This document shows positions 1 to 9,651 of a stretch of 64,000 bases of DNA, piece by piece. The DNA is from Mucilaginibacter endophyticus (GTDB taxonomy: Bacteria > Bacteroidota > Bacteroidia > Sphingobacteriales > Sphingobacteriaceae), in the NCBI RefSeq assembly GCF_003351025.1, contig NZ_QPCG01000001.1, positions 999,949 to 1,063,948 on the forward strand. Direction: 5' to 3'. The notes beneath the pieces are model-generated. The model searched no databases, was not told the origin of the DNA, and saw only the letters and a program-made list of their open reading frames with translations. Every line of letters begins with the position of its first letter. Position 1 is the stretch's first letter. Position numbers and translations under genes: made by a program.

Positions 1-816
1 CAGTTGCAAAAGTTGTTCTTCCCTGTCGCGGATATGGTTGGAGAGTAACTTGATAAACTCGCGTGCTACATCCGGGTATAAATTAAGCAGGTTATCCAAC
101 TGTTCTTTAGGAATAAGGCAGAGCAGGCTATCCTCCATTGCTGTCGCGGTATCGGTGTAGGCCTCGTTGGAGAGCATGGCATTTACACCGAGGTACTCTT
201 CGGCCGAGTGGATGCCTGTCATTAGTTCGCGGCCATCGTCGGCCAGTTTAACGGTTTTAACCCTGCCTCTCAATATCAGGTATAAGCCATTCCCTTTATC
301 GCCATCATAATAAATAACCTGGTCTTTTTTAAACAGGCGCGCCTTACGTTCGGCAATAATGCGCTTTAGTTCGGTGAGACCGGTGTTTTTTGATACGATA
401 GAACTTAAACTATCAAGCGATTGGCTATAAAAGTTTTGCTGGGCAGTTTTTTTGCGGAGCCTGCTTTCAATAGCGCTCAACAATTCCATATCATCAAAAG
501 GCTTGGTCAGATAATCATCTGCGCCCATTTCCATGCCCTTGCGTTGGTCTATCCGTTCGGCTTTCGCGGTTAAAAATATGAAGGGGATGGCGGCTGTTTC
601 CGGGTTTTTGTTCAGCATGTATAAAACGCCGTAGCCATCAAGCTCGGGCATCATGATATCGCACAAGATAACATCGGGCAGGTTTTTTATGGCAAGGTCC
701 ACACCTGTTTTGCCATTATCCGCTTCAAAAACAGTGTAACCGGCCAGGCCCAGTATTTCCACTACGTTTTCGCGGATGTCGGTATTATCTTCTATGATCA
801 GGATCTTTTGGCTCAT
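1..816 (-). CDS. Response regulator with C-terminal cNMP-binding (Crp-like) domain, 3' end cut by the window
   Basis: Two-component response regulator whose output is a Crp/Fnr-type effector domain. I translated it on the minus strand from ATG at 816; 272 residues are visible and the frame stays open to base 1. The receiver domain spans about residues 3-120, with acidic residues E9/D10, phospho-acceptor D53 (LCDIMMPELD) and the T/K signature (FLTAKAE, then LTKPFDD). A short linker leads into a cyclic-nucleotide-binding beta-roll from about residue 150 (GDKGNGLYLILRGRVK). A DNA-binding HTH would be expected beyond the window. Its ATG overlaps the TAA of the upstream histidine kinase by one base (TAATG), so the two are translationally coupled and almost certainly cognate. 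The cNMP fold is seen; whether it binds a nucleotide is not known. Confidence 0.85.
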   Translation of the reverse strand, partial: MSQKILIIEDNTDIRENVVEILGLAGYTVFEADNGKTGVDLAIKNLPDVILCDIMMPELDGYGVLYMLNKNPETAAIPFIFLTAKAERIDQRKGMEMGADDYLTKPFDDMELLSAIESRLRKKTAQQNFYSQSLDSLSSIVSKNTGLTELKRIIAERKARLFKKDQVIYYDGDKGNGLYLILRGRVKTVKLADDGRELMTGIHSAEEYLGVNAMLSNEAYTDTATAMEDSLLCLIPKEQLDNLLNLYPDVAREFIKLLSNHIRDREEQLLQL

Positions 817-2000
817 TATGCGGGGAATGAAATGGTGAATGAAGTTCCTTCGTTTACATTGCTTTCAAAATCAACCCTGCCGTTCATGAGCGCTGCATAC
901 CGGGCAACAATATTGAGTCCTAAACCGGTACCCGGAATATTACCGGTATTATGCGCCCTGAAAAATGCTTCGAATAAGTGTTTCTGATCGCTCTCCGGTA
1001 TTCCTATGCCGTTGTCTTTGATAGTTACCGAACAGCCGGATTCGTTTATTTCAGTATTAAATTCAATAAAGCTGTTTTCGCCCGAATATTTGATGGCATT
1101 GGTAATAAGGTTGATAATACAGTTTTTAAGCAGGTTGATATCAAGCTGTACCATACTGGTAGTACCGGTATGCTGGTAAAGGATATTTTGATTTTGCTTA
1201 GCCATGAGCTGCATTTCTTCAGTTATTTCCTCGGCCAGCTTAACGATATCAAAAGAAGTATATGATGGTTCAACACGCCCGGCCTCCAATTTTTCGAGCG
1301 AAAGAAAATCGTTCAGGATAGTGGTAAGGTTACCAACAGCGTTCTTGATCTTATTCACATGTTTGCCTATTTGCGGACTATGCAGCGGCTCGGCATATTT
1401 ATCAATAAGTGAGGCCGATAGTTGTACAGCGCTCAATGGTGTGCGGAACTCGTGCGATGCCATGGATACAAAACGGCTTTTTAGCTGTCCCAGCTCTTTC
1501 TCTTTTTCGAGGGATTGGCTTACTTCTTCCTTAGCTTTTTGTAGCTCCAGTACTGATTGTTTTAATGACAGCGTACGCTCTTCTACAACATCCTCCAGAT
1601 GAGCGGCGTATTCTTTCAGTTTATCTTCAGCTTCCTTTTCGCGGCTAAGGTCATGGATAAAGCCCGCATATATTTTACGGCCCGAAAAATTTACATCGCT
1701 AACGCCAAGCCTGAACGGGAATTGCGAGCCATCCTTCCGTAGTCCCGTTACTTCACGACCTATACCTATGATGTGCGCCCTGCCGGTAGTTTGATATCGA
1801 TCAATATAATGATCGTGCTCCTGCTTGTAAGGCAGGGGCATTAATACGGATACATTTTTACCAACAACCTCACTGGGTTCGTACTGAAAAAGTTTACATG
1901 CCGAAGGGTTGATGGTCTCGATATTCCCCCGTTCATCAATGGTGATAATACCATCAATAGCGTTTTCAATAATGGCTTTTAGTAAGGCGGCATTTTCCAT
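816..2000 (-). CDS. PAS-domain sensor histidine kinase (cytoplasmic)
   Basis: Sensor kinase of 394 residues without membrane segments. A FixL-like PAS domain covers about residues 5-120 (DGIITIDERGNI, then NPSACKLFQY), followed by a coiled coil at about 120-175. The HisKA domain has phospho-acceptor H183 (SMASHEFRTPLS). The HATPase domain has its N box (NLITNAIKYSG), DNGIGIPE and GTGLGLNIV. It should autophosphorylate and pass phosphate to the receiver-cNMP protein that overlaps its stop codon. The PAS domain probably senses a small ligand or redox state; no haem-binding histidine can be assigned with confidence. The ATG at 2000 is the natural start, directly before the PAS fold. Confidence 0.92.
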   Translation of the reverse strand: MENAALLKAIIENAIDGIITIDERGNIETINPSACKLFQYEPSEVVGKNVSVLMPLPYKQEHDHYIDRYQTTGRAHIIGIGREVTGLRKDGSQFPFRLGVSDVNFSGRKIYAGFIHDLSREKEAEDKLKEYAAHLEDVVEERTLSLKQSVLELQKAKEEVSQSLEKEKELGQLKSRFVSMASHEFRTPLSAVQLSASLIDKYAEPLHSPQIGKHVNKIKNAVGNLTTILNDFLSLEKLEAGRVEPSYTSFDIVKLAEEITEEMQLMAKQNQNILYQHTGTTSMVQLDINLLKNCIINLITNAIKYSGENSFIEFNTEINESGCSVTIKDNGIGIPESDQKHLFEAFFRAHNTGNIPGTGLGLNIVARYAALMNGRVDFESNVNEGTSFTISFPA

Positions 2001-2186
2001 GAGGGATATTCGGTATAATTATCAGCTTTTGCAAATATCAAAATTGACATGGATTATTTTGTCCAAAAGGTGGCATATCTTATTTTAAATCAAAATTAGG
2101 CCTGTTTTGTAAGAGGAAAGTTACTGGTAGTTAACCTTGAGTTTATCTGCTTAGGCGTTATTTGCGCCTTGTTAAAAAACAGCTCA

Positions 2187-3428
2187 ATGAAAAAACTCCT
2201 GCTACTAACAATGCTTGGGTTGGGTGGTTTAAGCGCCTCTGCGCAAGCCCCGGCCCCTGTTAAAAATGCCCCGACAGATTATGTAAAAACAAAAAACTAC
2301 GGGCTGCTTACTTTTTTTGAGCAGGATGCCGAAGTAAGCGCTTTACTCAAAAATGATCCGGAACTGGCGCAGCTTTTACAAAAGAAACTAAGCGCCCTTA
2401 ACGCTTCACTTACCGATTGTAAAGATGCCTCATGCCTTACAGCAGCCGTAAAACTGACTGATGATGATATCAAAACGGTGAGCGAACGCCTTGCTGCTTT
2501 GTATAAAGCAGGTAACGCGCTTGATAAGCTGGTTAAATTAAAACTGCTCCCATCGGGCTTTTATAGCTTGTATAAAAAGCTATCGCCAGAGCAATTGCTT
2601 GTAAAAGCATGGGAGCAAGATGCAGGTAGTATTAACTACACAATAGGTGTTTATGCCGAAGGTAAAAAGCCTAATTATCCGCAAATAGATTCTATTAGTT
2701 ATAATGTTAAGTCGAGGGCTTATTATACGCTGATGTATGATGCCTCTGCTACCCTGGTGGGTGATATAAAAGGAACGAAATTGTTTTTTGAACCGGCTAT
2801 GCAGGCGGCTTTGCTTTATTTGCAAATCAACGAAAGGCAGGATCCTGCTAATTACGAACCCATGGAATTAAACGCTAATAAGGCTGCTGTAGCCCGTGTT
2901 AAAACCATTAAGTGGGCCGATTATCCATATTCAAACATCCTTGTGCCGGGTGCTGGGCCTGATAATTTAACATCGCCGCTGAGCGGGGAGGGGATGTTGC
3001 GCTGCAGGCTGGCGGTACAGGAATACAAAGCAGGTAAAGCACCATTTATTATTGTGTCGGGCGGTAAGGTGCATCCTTATAAAACAAAATATAACGAGGC
3101 CGAAGAGATGAAGGTTTACCTGATGAAAACACTTCACATTGCCGAAAACGTGATCATCATTGAACCACATGCACGTCATACCACTACCAACATGCGTAAC
3201 AGCGCCAGGCTGCTTTATAAATATGGCATTCCTGCCGATAAGCCGGGGATTGTAGTAACCGATAAATCACAAACTGATTTTATCATGACCATGGATGCCC
3301 GCTGCCAAAAGGAACTCAACTATGTGCCTTATAAACTGGCCAAGCGCAACTCTGAAACCGAAGTAGAATATTACCCGGTTGAAGAAGCGAAACAAATTGA
3401 CCCGGACGAACCACTTGACCCTCGTTAA
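2187..3428 (+). CDS. Secreted DUF218 (YdcF/SanA-like) domain protein
   Basis: Exported protein of 413 residues. I chose ATG 2187 over an in-frame TTG at 2169 because it opens a clean signal peptide (MKKLLLLTMLGLGGLSASAQA). The C-terminal half (about residues 235-390) is a DUF218/ElyC-like fold: ILVPGAGPD, a GEGMLRCR segment, IIVSGGKV, EAEEMKVYL, then IIEPHARHTTTNMRNSARLL and GIVVTDKSQ. The N-terminal half is helical and unrecognised. Family members (SanA, ElyC, YdcF) are linked to envelope integrity or bind nucleotides, but the reaction is unknown. TTTGCGCC lies just upstream at 2161-2168, a motif that recurs before other genes here. The function of this copy is undetermined. Confidence 0.85.
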   Translation: MKKLLLLTMLGLGGLSASAQAPAPVKNAPTDYVKTKNYGLLTFFEQDAEVSALLKNDPELAQLLQKKLSALNASLTDCKDASCLTAAVKLTDDDIKTVSERLAALYKAGNALDKLVKLKLLPSGFYSLYKKLSPEQLLVKAWEQDAGSINYTIGVYAEGKKPNYPQIDSISYNVKSRAYYTLMYDASATLVGDIKGTKLFFEPAMQAALLYLQINERQDPANYEPMELNANKAAVARVKTIKWADYPYSNILVPGAGPDNLTSPLSGEGMLRCRLAVQEYKAGKAPFIIVSGGKVHPYKTKYNEAEEMKVYLMKTLHIAENVIIIEPHARHTTTNMRNSARLLYKYGIPADKPGIVVTDKSQTDFIMTMDARCQKELNYVPYKLAKRNSETEVEYYPVEEAKQIDPDEPLDPR

Positions 3429-3501
3429 GAAAGCTGAAAGCAGAATGCGCAAAGCTTAAAGCGATTGCCAGGTCATTAATGTAATTACATTATTTAAACA
3501 C

Positions 3502-4380
3502 ATGCAAAAACTTACTCTAACTATAATAGCTGCTGTTTTAGGTATCGGCAGTATCACCACCGGGACAATTGATCAAAAGCTTGACCGCGCCATCACCGTC
3601 GATTCGTTGGGCGCCTGTCAGGGCATCTCTTACCAAAATGGTCGTATATTTTTATATGGCGACAGGGAAGTAGGGATGATCCGCGAGTTTAGGCTGGAGC
3701 ACGATAGTCTGGTGTATCAGCATAAAGAATATAAGTTAACCCAGAACGGACAGGATGTTATTAATCATCCAACCGGTATTGCTTATAATAATGATAAGGG
3801 GCCAACTTTTATTGGTAATTCTATCAGGCTAAACGCGGCAGGCAGCCAATGGCGCGCGGTAATTTATAACGTAAACTGGAAAGGCTTACTTAAAACCGGC
3901 ACGCTTGATGGTAACCTGATTAACACCATTGAGGATGACGCCTGTATACAAGGCACCCGGCCGGAGTATGTTAAATATAATAATAAGTGGTATGTAGCCA
4001 CTGCCGATTATGGCGATCACGGCAACGAAGTGCGTTTATATGACCCTGAAAAGCTGGCAAAAGCCAAAAGCACTAAGGAGCCTGGCGTGCTTTACAAAAA
4101 GTTTACATGCACACCATGGGTACAAAACCTGTTTTGGAAGGCTGATAAAGGCGTTCTGGTGCTTATCCAGAATAAACTTGAAGGCAGGCAATGGCGGTTT
4201 ACCTACGTTGATCTTAAAAAGTCAATTGAGGCGGGTAAGCAGGTGGTGCTTAGCCAGGTTGACGGCATAGACAGGGGCGACGAGCTGGAAGGTTTTTCAT
4301 TGCTTGGTGGCGATGTTAAGGGGATAGCCGTTACTTCATCACGAAAAAATAACGTGAATTTTACCACTACTTCATGGTAG
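3502..4380 (+). CDS. Secreted hypothetical protein, probable beta-propeller
   Basis: A 292-residue protein with a hydrophobic N-terminus (MQKLTLTIIAAVLGIGSITT) that may act as a signal peptide. The body has short repeating strand patterns such as GISYQNGRIFLYGD, GIAYNNDKGPTFIGNS and YVKYNNKWYVATADYG. These suggest a beta-propeller or related all-beta fold. No catalytic motif is recognised. It lies 73 bp after the DUF218 gene on the same strand and is followed by a clear terminator, so the two may be cotranscribed. No function is proposed. Confidence 0.75.
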   Translation: MQKLTLTIIAAVLGIGSITTGTIDQKLDRAITVDSLGACQGISYQNGRIFLYGDREVGMIREFRLEHDSLVYQHKEYKLTQNGQDVINHPTGIAYNNDKGPTFIGNSIRLNAAGSQWRAVIYNVNWKGLLKTGTLDGNLINTIEDDACIQGTRPEYVKYNNKWYVATADYGDHGNEVRLYDPEKLAKAKSTKEPGVLYKKFTCTPWVQNLFWKADKGVLVLIQNKLEGRQWRFTYVDLKKSIEAGKQVVLSQVDGIDRGDELEGFSLLGGDVKGIAVTSSRKNNVNFTTTSW

Positions 4381-4402
4381 TGTTTAAAACGTAACTAAAG
4401 TA

Positions 4403-4434
4403 AAAATGCCCGCAAAAACGGCAGGCATTTTTTA
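4403..4434 (+). terminator. Rho-independent terminator after the 3502 gene
   Basis: Imperfect hairpin with AATGCC pairing to GGCATT around an A-rich loop, followed by a T run. It lies 23 bp after the stop codon and separates this gene from the SusC locus. Confidence 0.75.
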
Positions 4435-4469
4435 TTGCTTGTTAATATAAACTTAACATTAAAGTATCC

Positions 4470-4497
4470 TTTGGTTAAGATAACTGGTTTAGCTTTG
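4470..4497 (+). promoter_or_regulatory. Candidate Bacteroidota promoter of the susCD locus
   Basis: TTTG at 4470-4473 and TAGCTTTG at 4490-4497 match the -33/-7 elements (TTTG and TAnnTTTG). The 16-bp spacing is shorter than the usual 17-23 bp. Transcription would start near 4504, giving a leader of about 255 nt before the ATG at 4759. Confidence 0.4.
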
Positions 4498-4510
4498 CTG
4501 CAATTATTAC

Positions 4511-4548
4511 AATATTAATAACTCTATATTAATATTGTTTAATATTAA
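4511..4548 (+). promoter_or_regulatory. Cluster of AATATTAA half-sites, possible operator
   Basis: AATATTAA occurs at 4511-4518 and 4541-4548, with its complement TTAATATT at 4529-4536. The last two form a perfect inverted repeat around GTTT. The cluster lies just downstream of the candidate -7 element, where a repressor could block transcription. The region is AT-rich, so chance occurrence is possible. The rest of the 4435-4758 spacer shows no gene. Confidence 0.35.
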
Positions 4549-4758
4549 CGCAATAATAATTATGAAACTATTAATTATTTGCTCACTTCTTTAAAAAAGT
4601 CGCCTATGTAACATTAACTTCAACTTAACATCGAGCTCGGCGATAAAACTAAGAACCGGTGAATGCGCTAACACTCACCTGGTCCGGGAAAATTGTCAAA
4701 TAACTCAAAAGCGGTCCAAGGCTTTAAGTCATTTCTTTCAACAATCAATTTTAAAAGT

Positions 4759-7700
4759 ATGAATAAAAAGATTAATCCAAATCTTTTGAGCAGGTTTTTT
4801 TTAATTCCTGTATTATTTTTACTGGTTTTGCTAAAACCTTTTATCTCAAACGCTTCGGCAAAGAATATAGTATTTAATGCCGCAAAGCCAATTACCGGTA
4901 CAGTTACCGACGAAACTAATCTTCCATTACCAGGCGTATCTGTTAGGATTAAAGGTTCTGACAAGGGTACTGCAACTAACACAAACGGTAAATACACCAT
5001 TTCGGCCGAAGAAGGCGCCGTGTTGGTATTCAATTTTATTGGTTACGATCAGCAGGAAGTAACTGTTGGCAATTCATCAACCATTAACGTTAAGATGAAG
5101 CCAAAGGCAAACATGCTAAACGAGGTTGTAGCCATCGGTTACCAAACTATCCGTAAAAGCGATGTTACCGGTGCTATTGCCAGCATAAAACCGGGTGATC
5201 TTAATCTTTCGGCTCCTTCATTAGGCCAGGCCCTTGCAGGTAAAGTAGCAGGTGTGCAAATATCACAAACCAGTGGTGCGCCTTACACAAGCACCAAGAT
5301 CAGGGTAAGAGGTGTTGGTTCGTTAAATGCCAGCTCTGATCCTTTATATGTAATTGATGGCTATCCTGCGGGCAATGATATTTTCATTAACCCTGATGAT
5401 ATCGAAAGCATCGACATTTTGAAAGATGCTGCATCTGCTGCCATTTACGGTTCCCGTGCTTCTGGTGGTGTAGTATTGATCACTACCAAAAAAGGCAAGG
5501 AAGGCAAAGGCCGTTTTGAATATGATGTACAAACCGGTGTTGACCAGCTTGCGCACAAAGTGAAATTGTTAGATGCCGATCAGGCTGCTTTATTGGTTAT
5601 TGATGGCCGTAACAACGCTTATCATGATCTTTGGATAAACAGCGGTCACACTTGGAACGACGCCATGTACTCTGATAACAATGCAACCCGTGTTGCCAAT
5701 GTTGGTAATACCGGTAGCGTGAGTATCCCGGATGGTTTATACAATTTTGCAACACAAAGCCCTATTAAGCAAACTGTAAATACCGACTGGCAGGACGAAT
5801 TATATCGTAACGCTATTTTCCAGAAACATACCCTTTCATTCTCTGGTGGCGCAGCTAATAATGTGCGTTATTATGTTAGCGGTTCTTACCAAAACAACCC
5901 TGGTATTATCGTATCATCAGGTCAGCAGCGTTATAACTTCCGTTCAAATGTTGAGGGCGATGTAAGCAAACGTATCCACATTGGCGCAAACGTATCGTAT
6001 ACTCAAAACACCAACCAGGAAATTCCTGAAGGTCGTTTTGACCACGGCCCGGTGTTGGGCGCTTTGATCTATATGCCATATCTGCCGGCTTATAACGCCG
6101 ATGGTACACTGGCAACCAATGCTGAAGCTGCCGGTTCAACCCAATATGGTTACCAGGGAATTGAAAACCCGGTTGCCCTTGCAGAGCGTGTTAAAATTAA
6201 CAGGAAAGGTTACCGCAGCACTTATAATGCTAACGTAACGTATAACATATTACCTGGTTTTAACTTTAAAACTAACCTGGGTACTCAAACTTATACTGAA
6301 AAGTACGATTATTATTACCCTACTACATTGAGTAGCGGTGCTTTCCCTCCGGGTTCTCAACAATCAATATTGGCAGCCAACGCTCAGGCTTCAAACTTAA
6401 CAACGGTTGATAAGCTTGCCGAGTTTACCTTAAACTATAACAAACAAATTGGTAAACACCATTTTGATGCTTTGGCCGGTTATACAGCGCAGCGTACTAC
6501 TAATGACTATTTTAGTGTTACTGCTAACGGTTTCCAGAATGACAATATCCCCGAAATATCAAACAAAGGAGCTTTGGCGGCTAACTTTAGCTTAAACTCA
6601 GCTTACAAAAATGCTTTCACTTTGTTGTCATATCTTGGTCGTGCCAACTATAACTACGCTGGTAAATATTTCTTAACCGCATCTTTCCGTGCCGATGGTT
6701 CATCACGTTTCGGACCGGCAAATAAATATGGTTATTTCCCTTCTGTTGCTGCAGGCTGGAACCTTTCTGACGAATCGTTCTACCATAGCTTTCTTGGTGA
6801 TCAATCAACAGTTAAAATCCGTGCAAGCTGGGGTAAAAGTGGTAACTACAACATCGGTAACTACAACATCCAGCAAACATTGGCAACTCCTACAGGTGTA
6901 GTACTTGATGGTAACAGTGCCGTAACAGCTACTTATCCTGGTGGTCTTAAAGACAACACCCTGAAATGGGAAACTACTTCGCAGTATAACTTTGGTACTG
7001 ATATAGGTTTATTTAACGGCAGGTTGCAGGTTATTGCCAACTATTACCTGAGTTATTCATACAACCTGTTGTACAACCAGCCAATATCGGCTATTTCGGG
7101 CAGTACAACCATCCTTACCAACCTGCGCGATTCAAAAATCCGTAACACCGGTTTTGACCTGCAGTTAGACGGTAAGATCATCAACAACAAGGACTTTACT
7201 TTTGGTGCAAGCGGTAACATTTCATTAAACCGCAACAAGGTAGTTAAATTGCCTGCACAAAATACAATCATCATTAACGGCGCTGAGCGTTCATACTTAA
7301 CCAGCATCACAACACAAGGCCAGCCTTTAGGTATGTTTTACGGCTTTAAAGTTGGTGGTATAATTAATGCTTCAAACTTAGGTAAAACAGCACCATCGGC
7401 CTCACAAACAAACCCTGCCAAAATTGGTGACCTTTGGTTTGTTGACACCAATAAAGACGGTATTGTTAACGATGCTGATAAAACCGTTATCGGTTCACCA
7501 TACGCCAAATTCACTTACGGCTTTGCTTTCAACAGTACCTGGAAACGTTTTGATGCAAGTGCATCTTTTAACGGTTCATATGGTAACCAGATCCTTGACG
7601 GACAGGATTATTACTTGTACAATGGGGAAGGTTCAGGCAACCAGTATGCTAACGTTGCACAACGTTATCGTAACGAAGCCGATCCTGGCGATGGTTCATT

Positions 7701-8040
7701 TTACCGCGCTTCACGTGCCGGTACACAAAGTAACAGTACCCGTTTATCAACCTTTTACCTGCAAAGCGGCTCATACCTGCGTTGTACTAACCTTACTTTA
7801 GGTTATACGCTGCCTAACTTCTTACAACAAACTTTAGGCCTGAGCAAAGCACGTGTATTTGCAAGTGTGGTTAACGCGTTTACCATCACCAAGTACAAAG
7901 GTTATAACCCTGATGTTGATTACAACTATTCGGGTTCTGCTTCAAACAACACTCAAAACCCTAACCTTGCTCCAGGTATCGATTATGGTACTTATCCACT
8001 GGTTAGGTCGTACAACTTAGGTGTTAATGTTACTTTTTAA
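4759..8040 (+). CDS. SusC/RagA-type TonB-dependent outer-membrane transporter
   Basis: Outer-membrane importer of 1093 residues. It works with the SusD lipoprotein just downstream, which forms a lid over its barrel and hands glycan fragments to it. I chose ATG 4759 over an in-frame TTG at 4693 because it begins a proper signal sequence (MNKKINPNLLSRFFLIPVL). A carboxypeptidase-D-like domain follows (ITGTVTDETNLPLPGVSVRIKG, spanning about residues 45-120). Next come the plug domain (RVRGVGSLNASSDPLYVIDG, then DILKDAASAAIYGSRASGGVVLITTKKG) and the 22-strand barrel, ending in an aromatic residue (GVNVTF). There is no STN domain, so anti-sigma signalling through this receptor is unlikely. The size is normal for the family. 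Confidence 0.96.
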   Translation: MNKKINPNLLSRFFLIPVLFLLVLLKPFISNASAKNIVFNAAKPITGTVTDETNLPLPGVSVRIKGSDKGTATNTNGKYTISAEEGAVLVFNFIGYDQQEVTVGNSSTINVKMKPKANMLNEVVAIGYQTIRKSDVTGAIASIKPGDLNLSAPSLGQALAGKVAGVQISQTSGAPYTSTKIRVRGVGSLNASSDPLYVIDGYPAGNDIFINPDDIESIDILKDAASAAIYGSRASGGVVLITTKKGKEGKGRFEYDVQTGVDQLAHKVKLLDADQAALLVIDGRNNAYHDLWINSGHTWNDAMYSDNNATRVANVGNTGSVSIPDGLYNFATQSPIKQTVNTDWQDELYRNAIFQKHTLSFSGGAANNVRYYVSGSYQNNPGIIVSSGQQRYNFRSNVEGDVSKRIHIGANVSYTQNTNQEIPEGRFDHGPVLGALIYMPYLPAYNADGTLATNAEAAGSTQYGYQGIENPVALAERVKINRKGYRSTYNANVTYNILPGFNFKTNLGTQTYTEKYDYYYPTTLSSGAFPPGSQQSILAANAQASNLTTVDKLAEFTLNYNKQIGKHHFDALAGYTAQRTTNDYFSVTANGFQNDNIPEISNKGALAANFSLNSAYKNAFTLLSYLGRANYNYAGKYFLTASFRADGSSRFGPANKYGYFPSVAAGWNLSDESFYHSFLGDQSTVKIRASWGKSGNYNIGNYNIQQTLATPTGVVLDGNSAVTATYPGGLKDNTLKWETTSQYNFGTDIGLFNGRLQVIANYYLSYSYNLLYNQPISAISGSTTILTNLRDSKIRNTGFDLQLDGKIINNKDFTFGASGNISLNRNKVVKLPAQNTIIINGAERSYLTSITTQGQPLGMFYGFKVGGIINASNLGKTAPSASQTNPAKIGDLWFVDTNKDGIVNDADKTVIGSPYAKFTYGFAFNSTWKRFDASASFNGSYGNQILDGQDYYLYNGEGSGNQYANVAQRYRNEADPGDGSFYRASRAGTQSNSTRLSTFYLQSGSYLRCTNLTLGYTLPNFLQQTLGLSKARVFASVVNAFTITKYKGYNPDVDYNYSGSASNNTQNPNLAPGIDYGTYPLVRSYNLGVNVTF

Positions 8041-8062
8041 TAAATTTTTTAAAGAGATATAG

Positions 8063-9595
8063 ATGATGAATAAGAAATTTATAGCCATGGCCTGCCTTGC
8101 TGCAGTTGTGGCGATAGCCCCGTCTTGTAAAAAAGACTTCTTGAATGAAAGCGATCCGAACGCCATATCAGTTGACGCGAGCTATAAAACTCCTAACGAC
8201 GTTTTGCTGGCCGTAAACGGTATATACCAATCATTGCGCAGCGGAAATAACGTTGGTGAAGGCAGCGACCTTTGGACAGATCAACGCTCGGATGATACCG
8301 GTACACAGGATAACCAGTCAAACTCAGGTGAGCCGTTCCAGTTTGGTAACTTTTCTATATTACCAACCAACACTTACCTTAAAAGCCACTGGGTATCGTT
8401 GTACACTACAGTTAGCCGTGCAAATTCTGTGTTGTCGCATATTGACCAGGTTCCTTTTCCTGATAACTCAATAAAACTGAAATATGCTGCTGAAGCTAAA
8501 TTTTTGCGCGCCTTTATTTATTTTGACCTTGTACGTACCTGGGGAGATGTGCCTTTGGTAACAAAAGCGTTATCATCAGCAGGCGATGTTTCGGCACAAA
8601 CTTTCCGCGAAAAACAGGCAACCGTTTATCAGCAAATTGTTACCGATTTAACCGATGTGATTGCCAGCCCTCTGCCTAACCTGCAGGCTTCAACCGGTCG
8701 TGCTTCAAAAGCGGCTGCCAACTTCCTGTTAGGCCAGGTTTACCTTACCATGGCTACTACACAGGATCAGGCTAACCGTACAGCTAACCTTAACAATGCT
8801 AAAACATTTTTAATGAATGCTTACAACATGCGCACTTTCGGCGCGTTGAATGCCGTTCCTTATACCGATGTTTTTGATGTTTCTAAGAAAACAACATGTC
8901 CGGAGCTGATCTTTCAGATTGTGAATATCCAGGGCGACTTAAACTATAGCTCATCAATAGCTGCCAATTTCCAGGCTAAAGGAGAAACTATTAACTCGCA
9001 GAAAGTGTCGACAGGTGCAGGTTATAACGTTACTCATGATTTGATTAACGAGTACGAAACCGGCGATCCACGTATGACTTTCTCTGTAAAATACGCGAAT
9101 GATCCAATTGTAAAAGATTGGTTTGTTACTAAGTTCAGAGATGTTAGCACTGCTGCAGGCATTAACGGTTACGGTGGTAACGACTGGATCCTGATGCGTT
9201 ATGCCGACGTGATCCTTTCATTGGCCGAAGTTAACAACTACCTTGGCGATCAGGCTACTGCTATCAGCTTCCTTGACCAGGTGCGTACCCGGGCAGGTAT
9301 GCCAACCTATGCGGTATCAATTACTAACAGCGATTATGCTACAAGGTACCCAACGCTTAAGCTTGCTATTTTACACGAGCGCCGTGTTGAGCTTGCATTT
9401 GAGCACCACCGCTGGTTTGATTTGCTGCGTACGTTTACCACCGACGAACTGGTTGCTTACTTCCACGCTAAAAAGCAAACCGATTTTGGTTTGGCTTCAT
9501 TGGCAAACTTTACTACTAAAGATCGTTATTATCCAATTCCGTTTGATGAGTACAAACTTGACCCTGTTAAGATGTACCAAAACCCGGGTTATTAA
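8063..9595 (+). CDS. SusD/RagB family substrate-binding lipoprotein
   Basis: Surface lipoprotein of 510 residues, partner of the SusC 22 bp upstream. The signal peptide ends in a lipobox (VAIAPSC) followed by KKDFLNESDPN, the usual SusD N-terminus. The TPR-rich fold shows the conserved AEAKFLRAFIYFDLVRTWGDVPLV and LAILHERRVELAFEHHRWFDLLRT segments. It ends in the typical NPGY. Alternative starts at 8063 and 8066 differ by one Met. It should bind the glycan that GH92 downstream processes; the ligand cannot be read from sequence. Confidence 0.96.
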   Translation: MMNKKFIAMACLAAVVAIAPSCKKDFLNESDPNAISVDASYKTPNDVLLAVNGIYQSLRSGNNVGEGSDLWTDQRSDDTGTQDNQSNSGEPFQFGNFSILPTNTYLKSHWVSLYTTVSRANSVLSHIDQVPFPDNSIKLKYAAEAKFLRAFIYFDLVRTWGDVPLVTKALSSAGDVSAQTFREKQATVYQQIVTDLTDVIASPLPNLQASTGRASKAAANFLLGQVYLTMATTQDQANRTANLNNAKTFLMNAYNMRTFGALNAVPYTDVFDVSKKTTCPELIFQIVNIQGDLNYSSSIAANFQAKGETINSQKVSTGAGYNVTHDLINEYETGDPRMTFSVKYANDPIVKDWFVTKFRDVSTAAGINGYGGNDWILMRYADVILSLAEVNNYLGDQATAISFLDQVRTRAGMPTYAVSITNSDYATRYPTLKLAILHERRVELAFEHHRWFDLLRTFTTDELVAYFHAKKQTDFGLASLANFTTKDRYYPIPFDEYKLDPVKMYQNPGY

Positions 9596-9612
9596 TATTG
9601 ATGTTACATAGA

Positions 9613-9642
9613 AAAGGAGGGGCCCAGCCCCTCCTTTTTTTA
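9613..9642 (+). terminator. Terminator between susD and the GH92 gene
   Basis: GC-rich stem AAGGAGGGGC with its complement GCCCCTCCTT around a 3-nt loop, followed by a long T run. It should reduce read-through from susCD into GH92, so the transporter can be made in excess of the enzyme. Confidence 0.85.
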
Positions 9643-9651
9643 TTTTGCGCC

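Noticed and set aside
5906..6139. 77-codon minus-strand frame inside susC
   Set aside because: Antisense shadow of the SusC barrel region with no independent signals.
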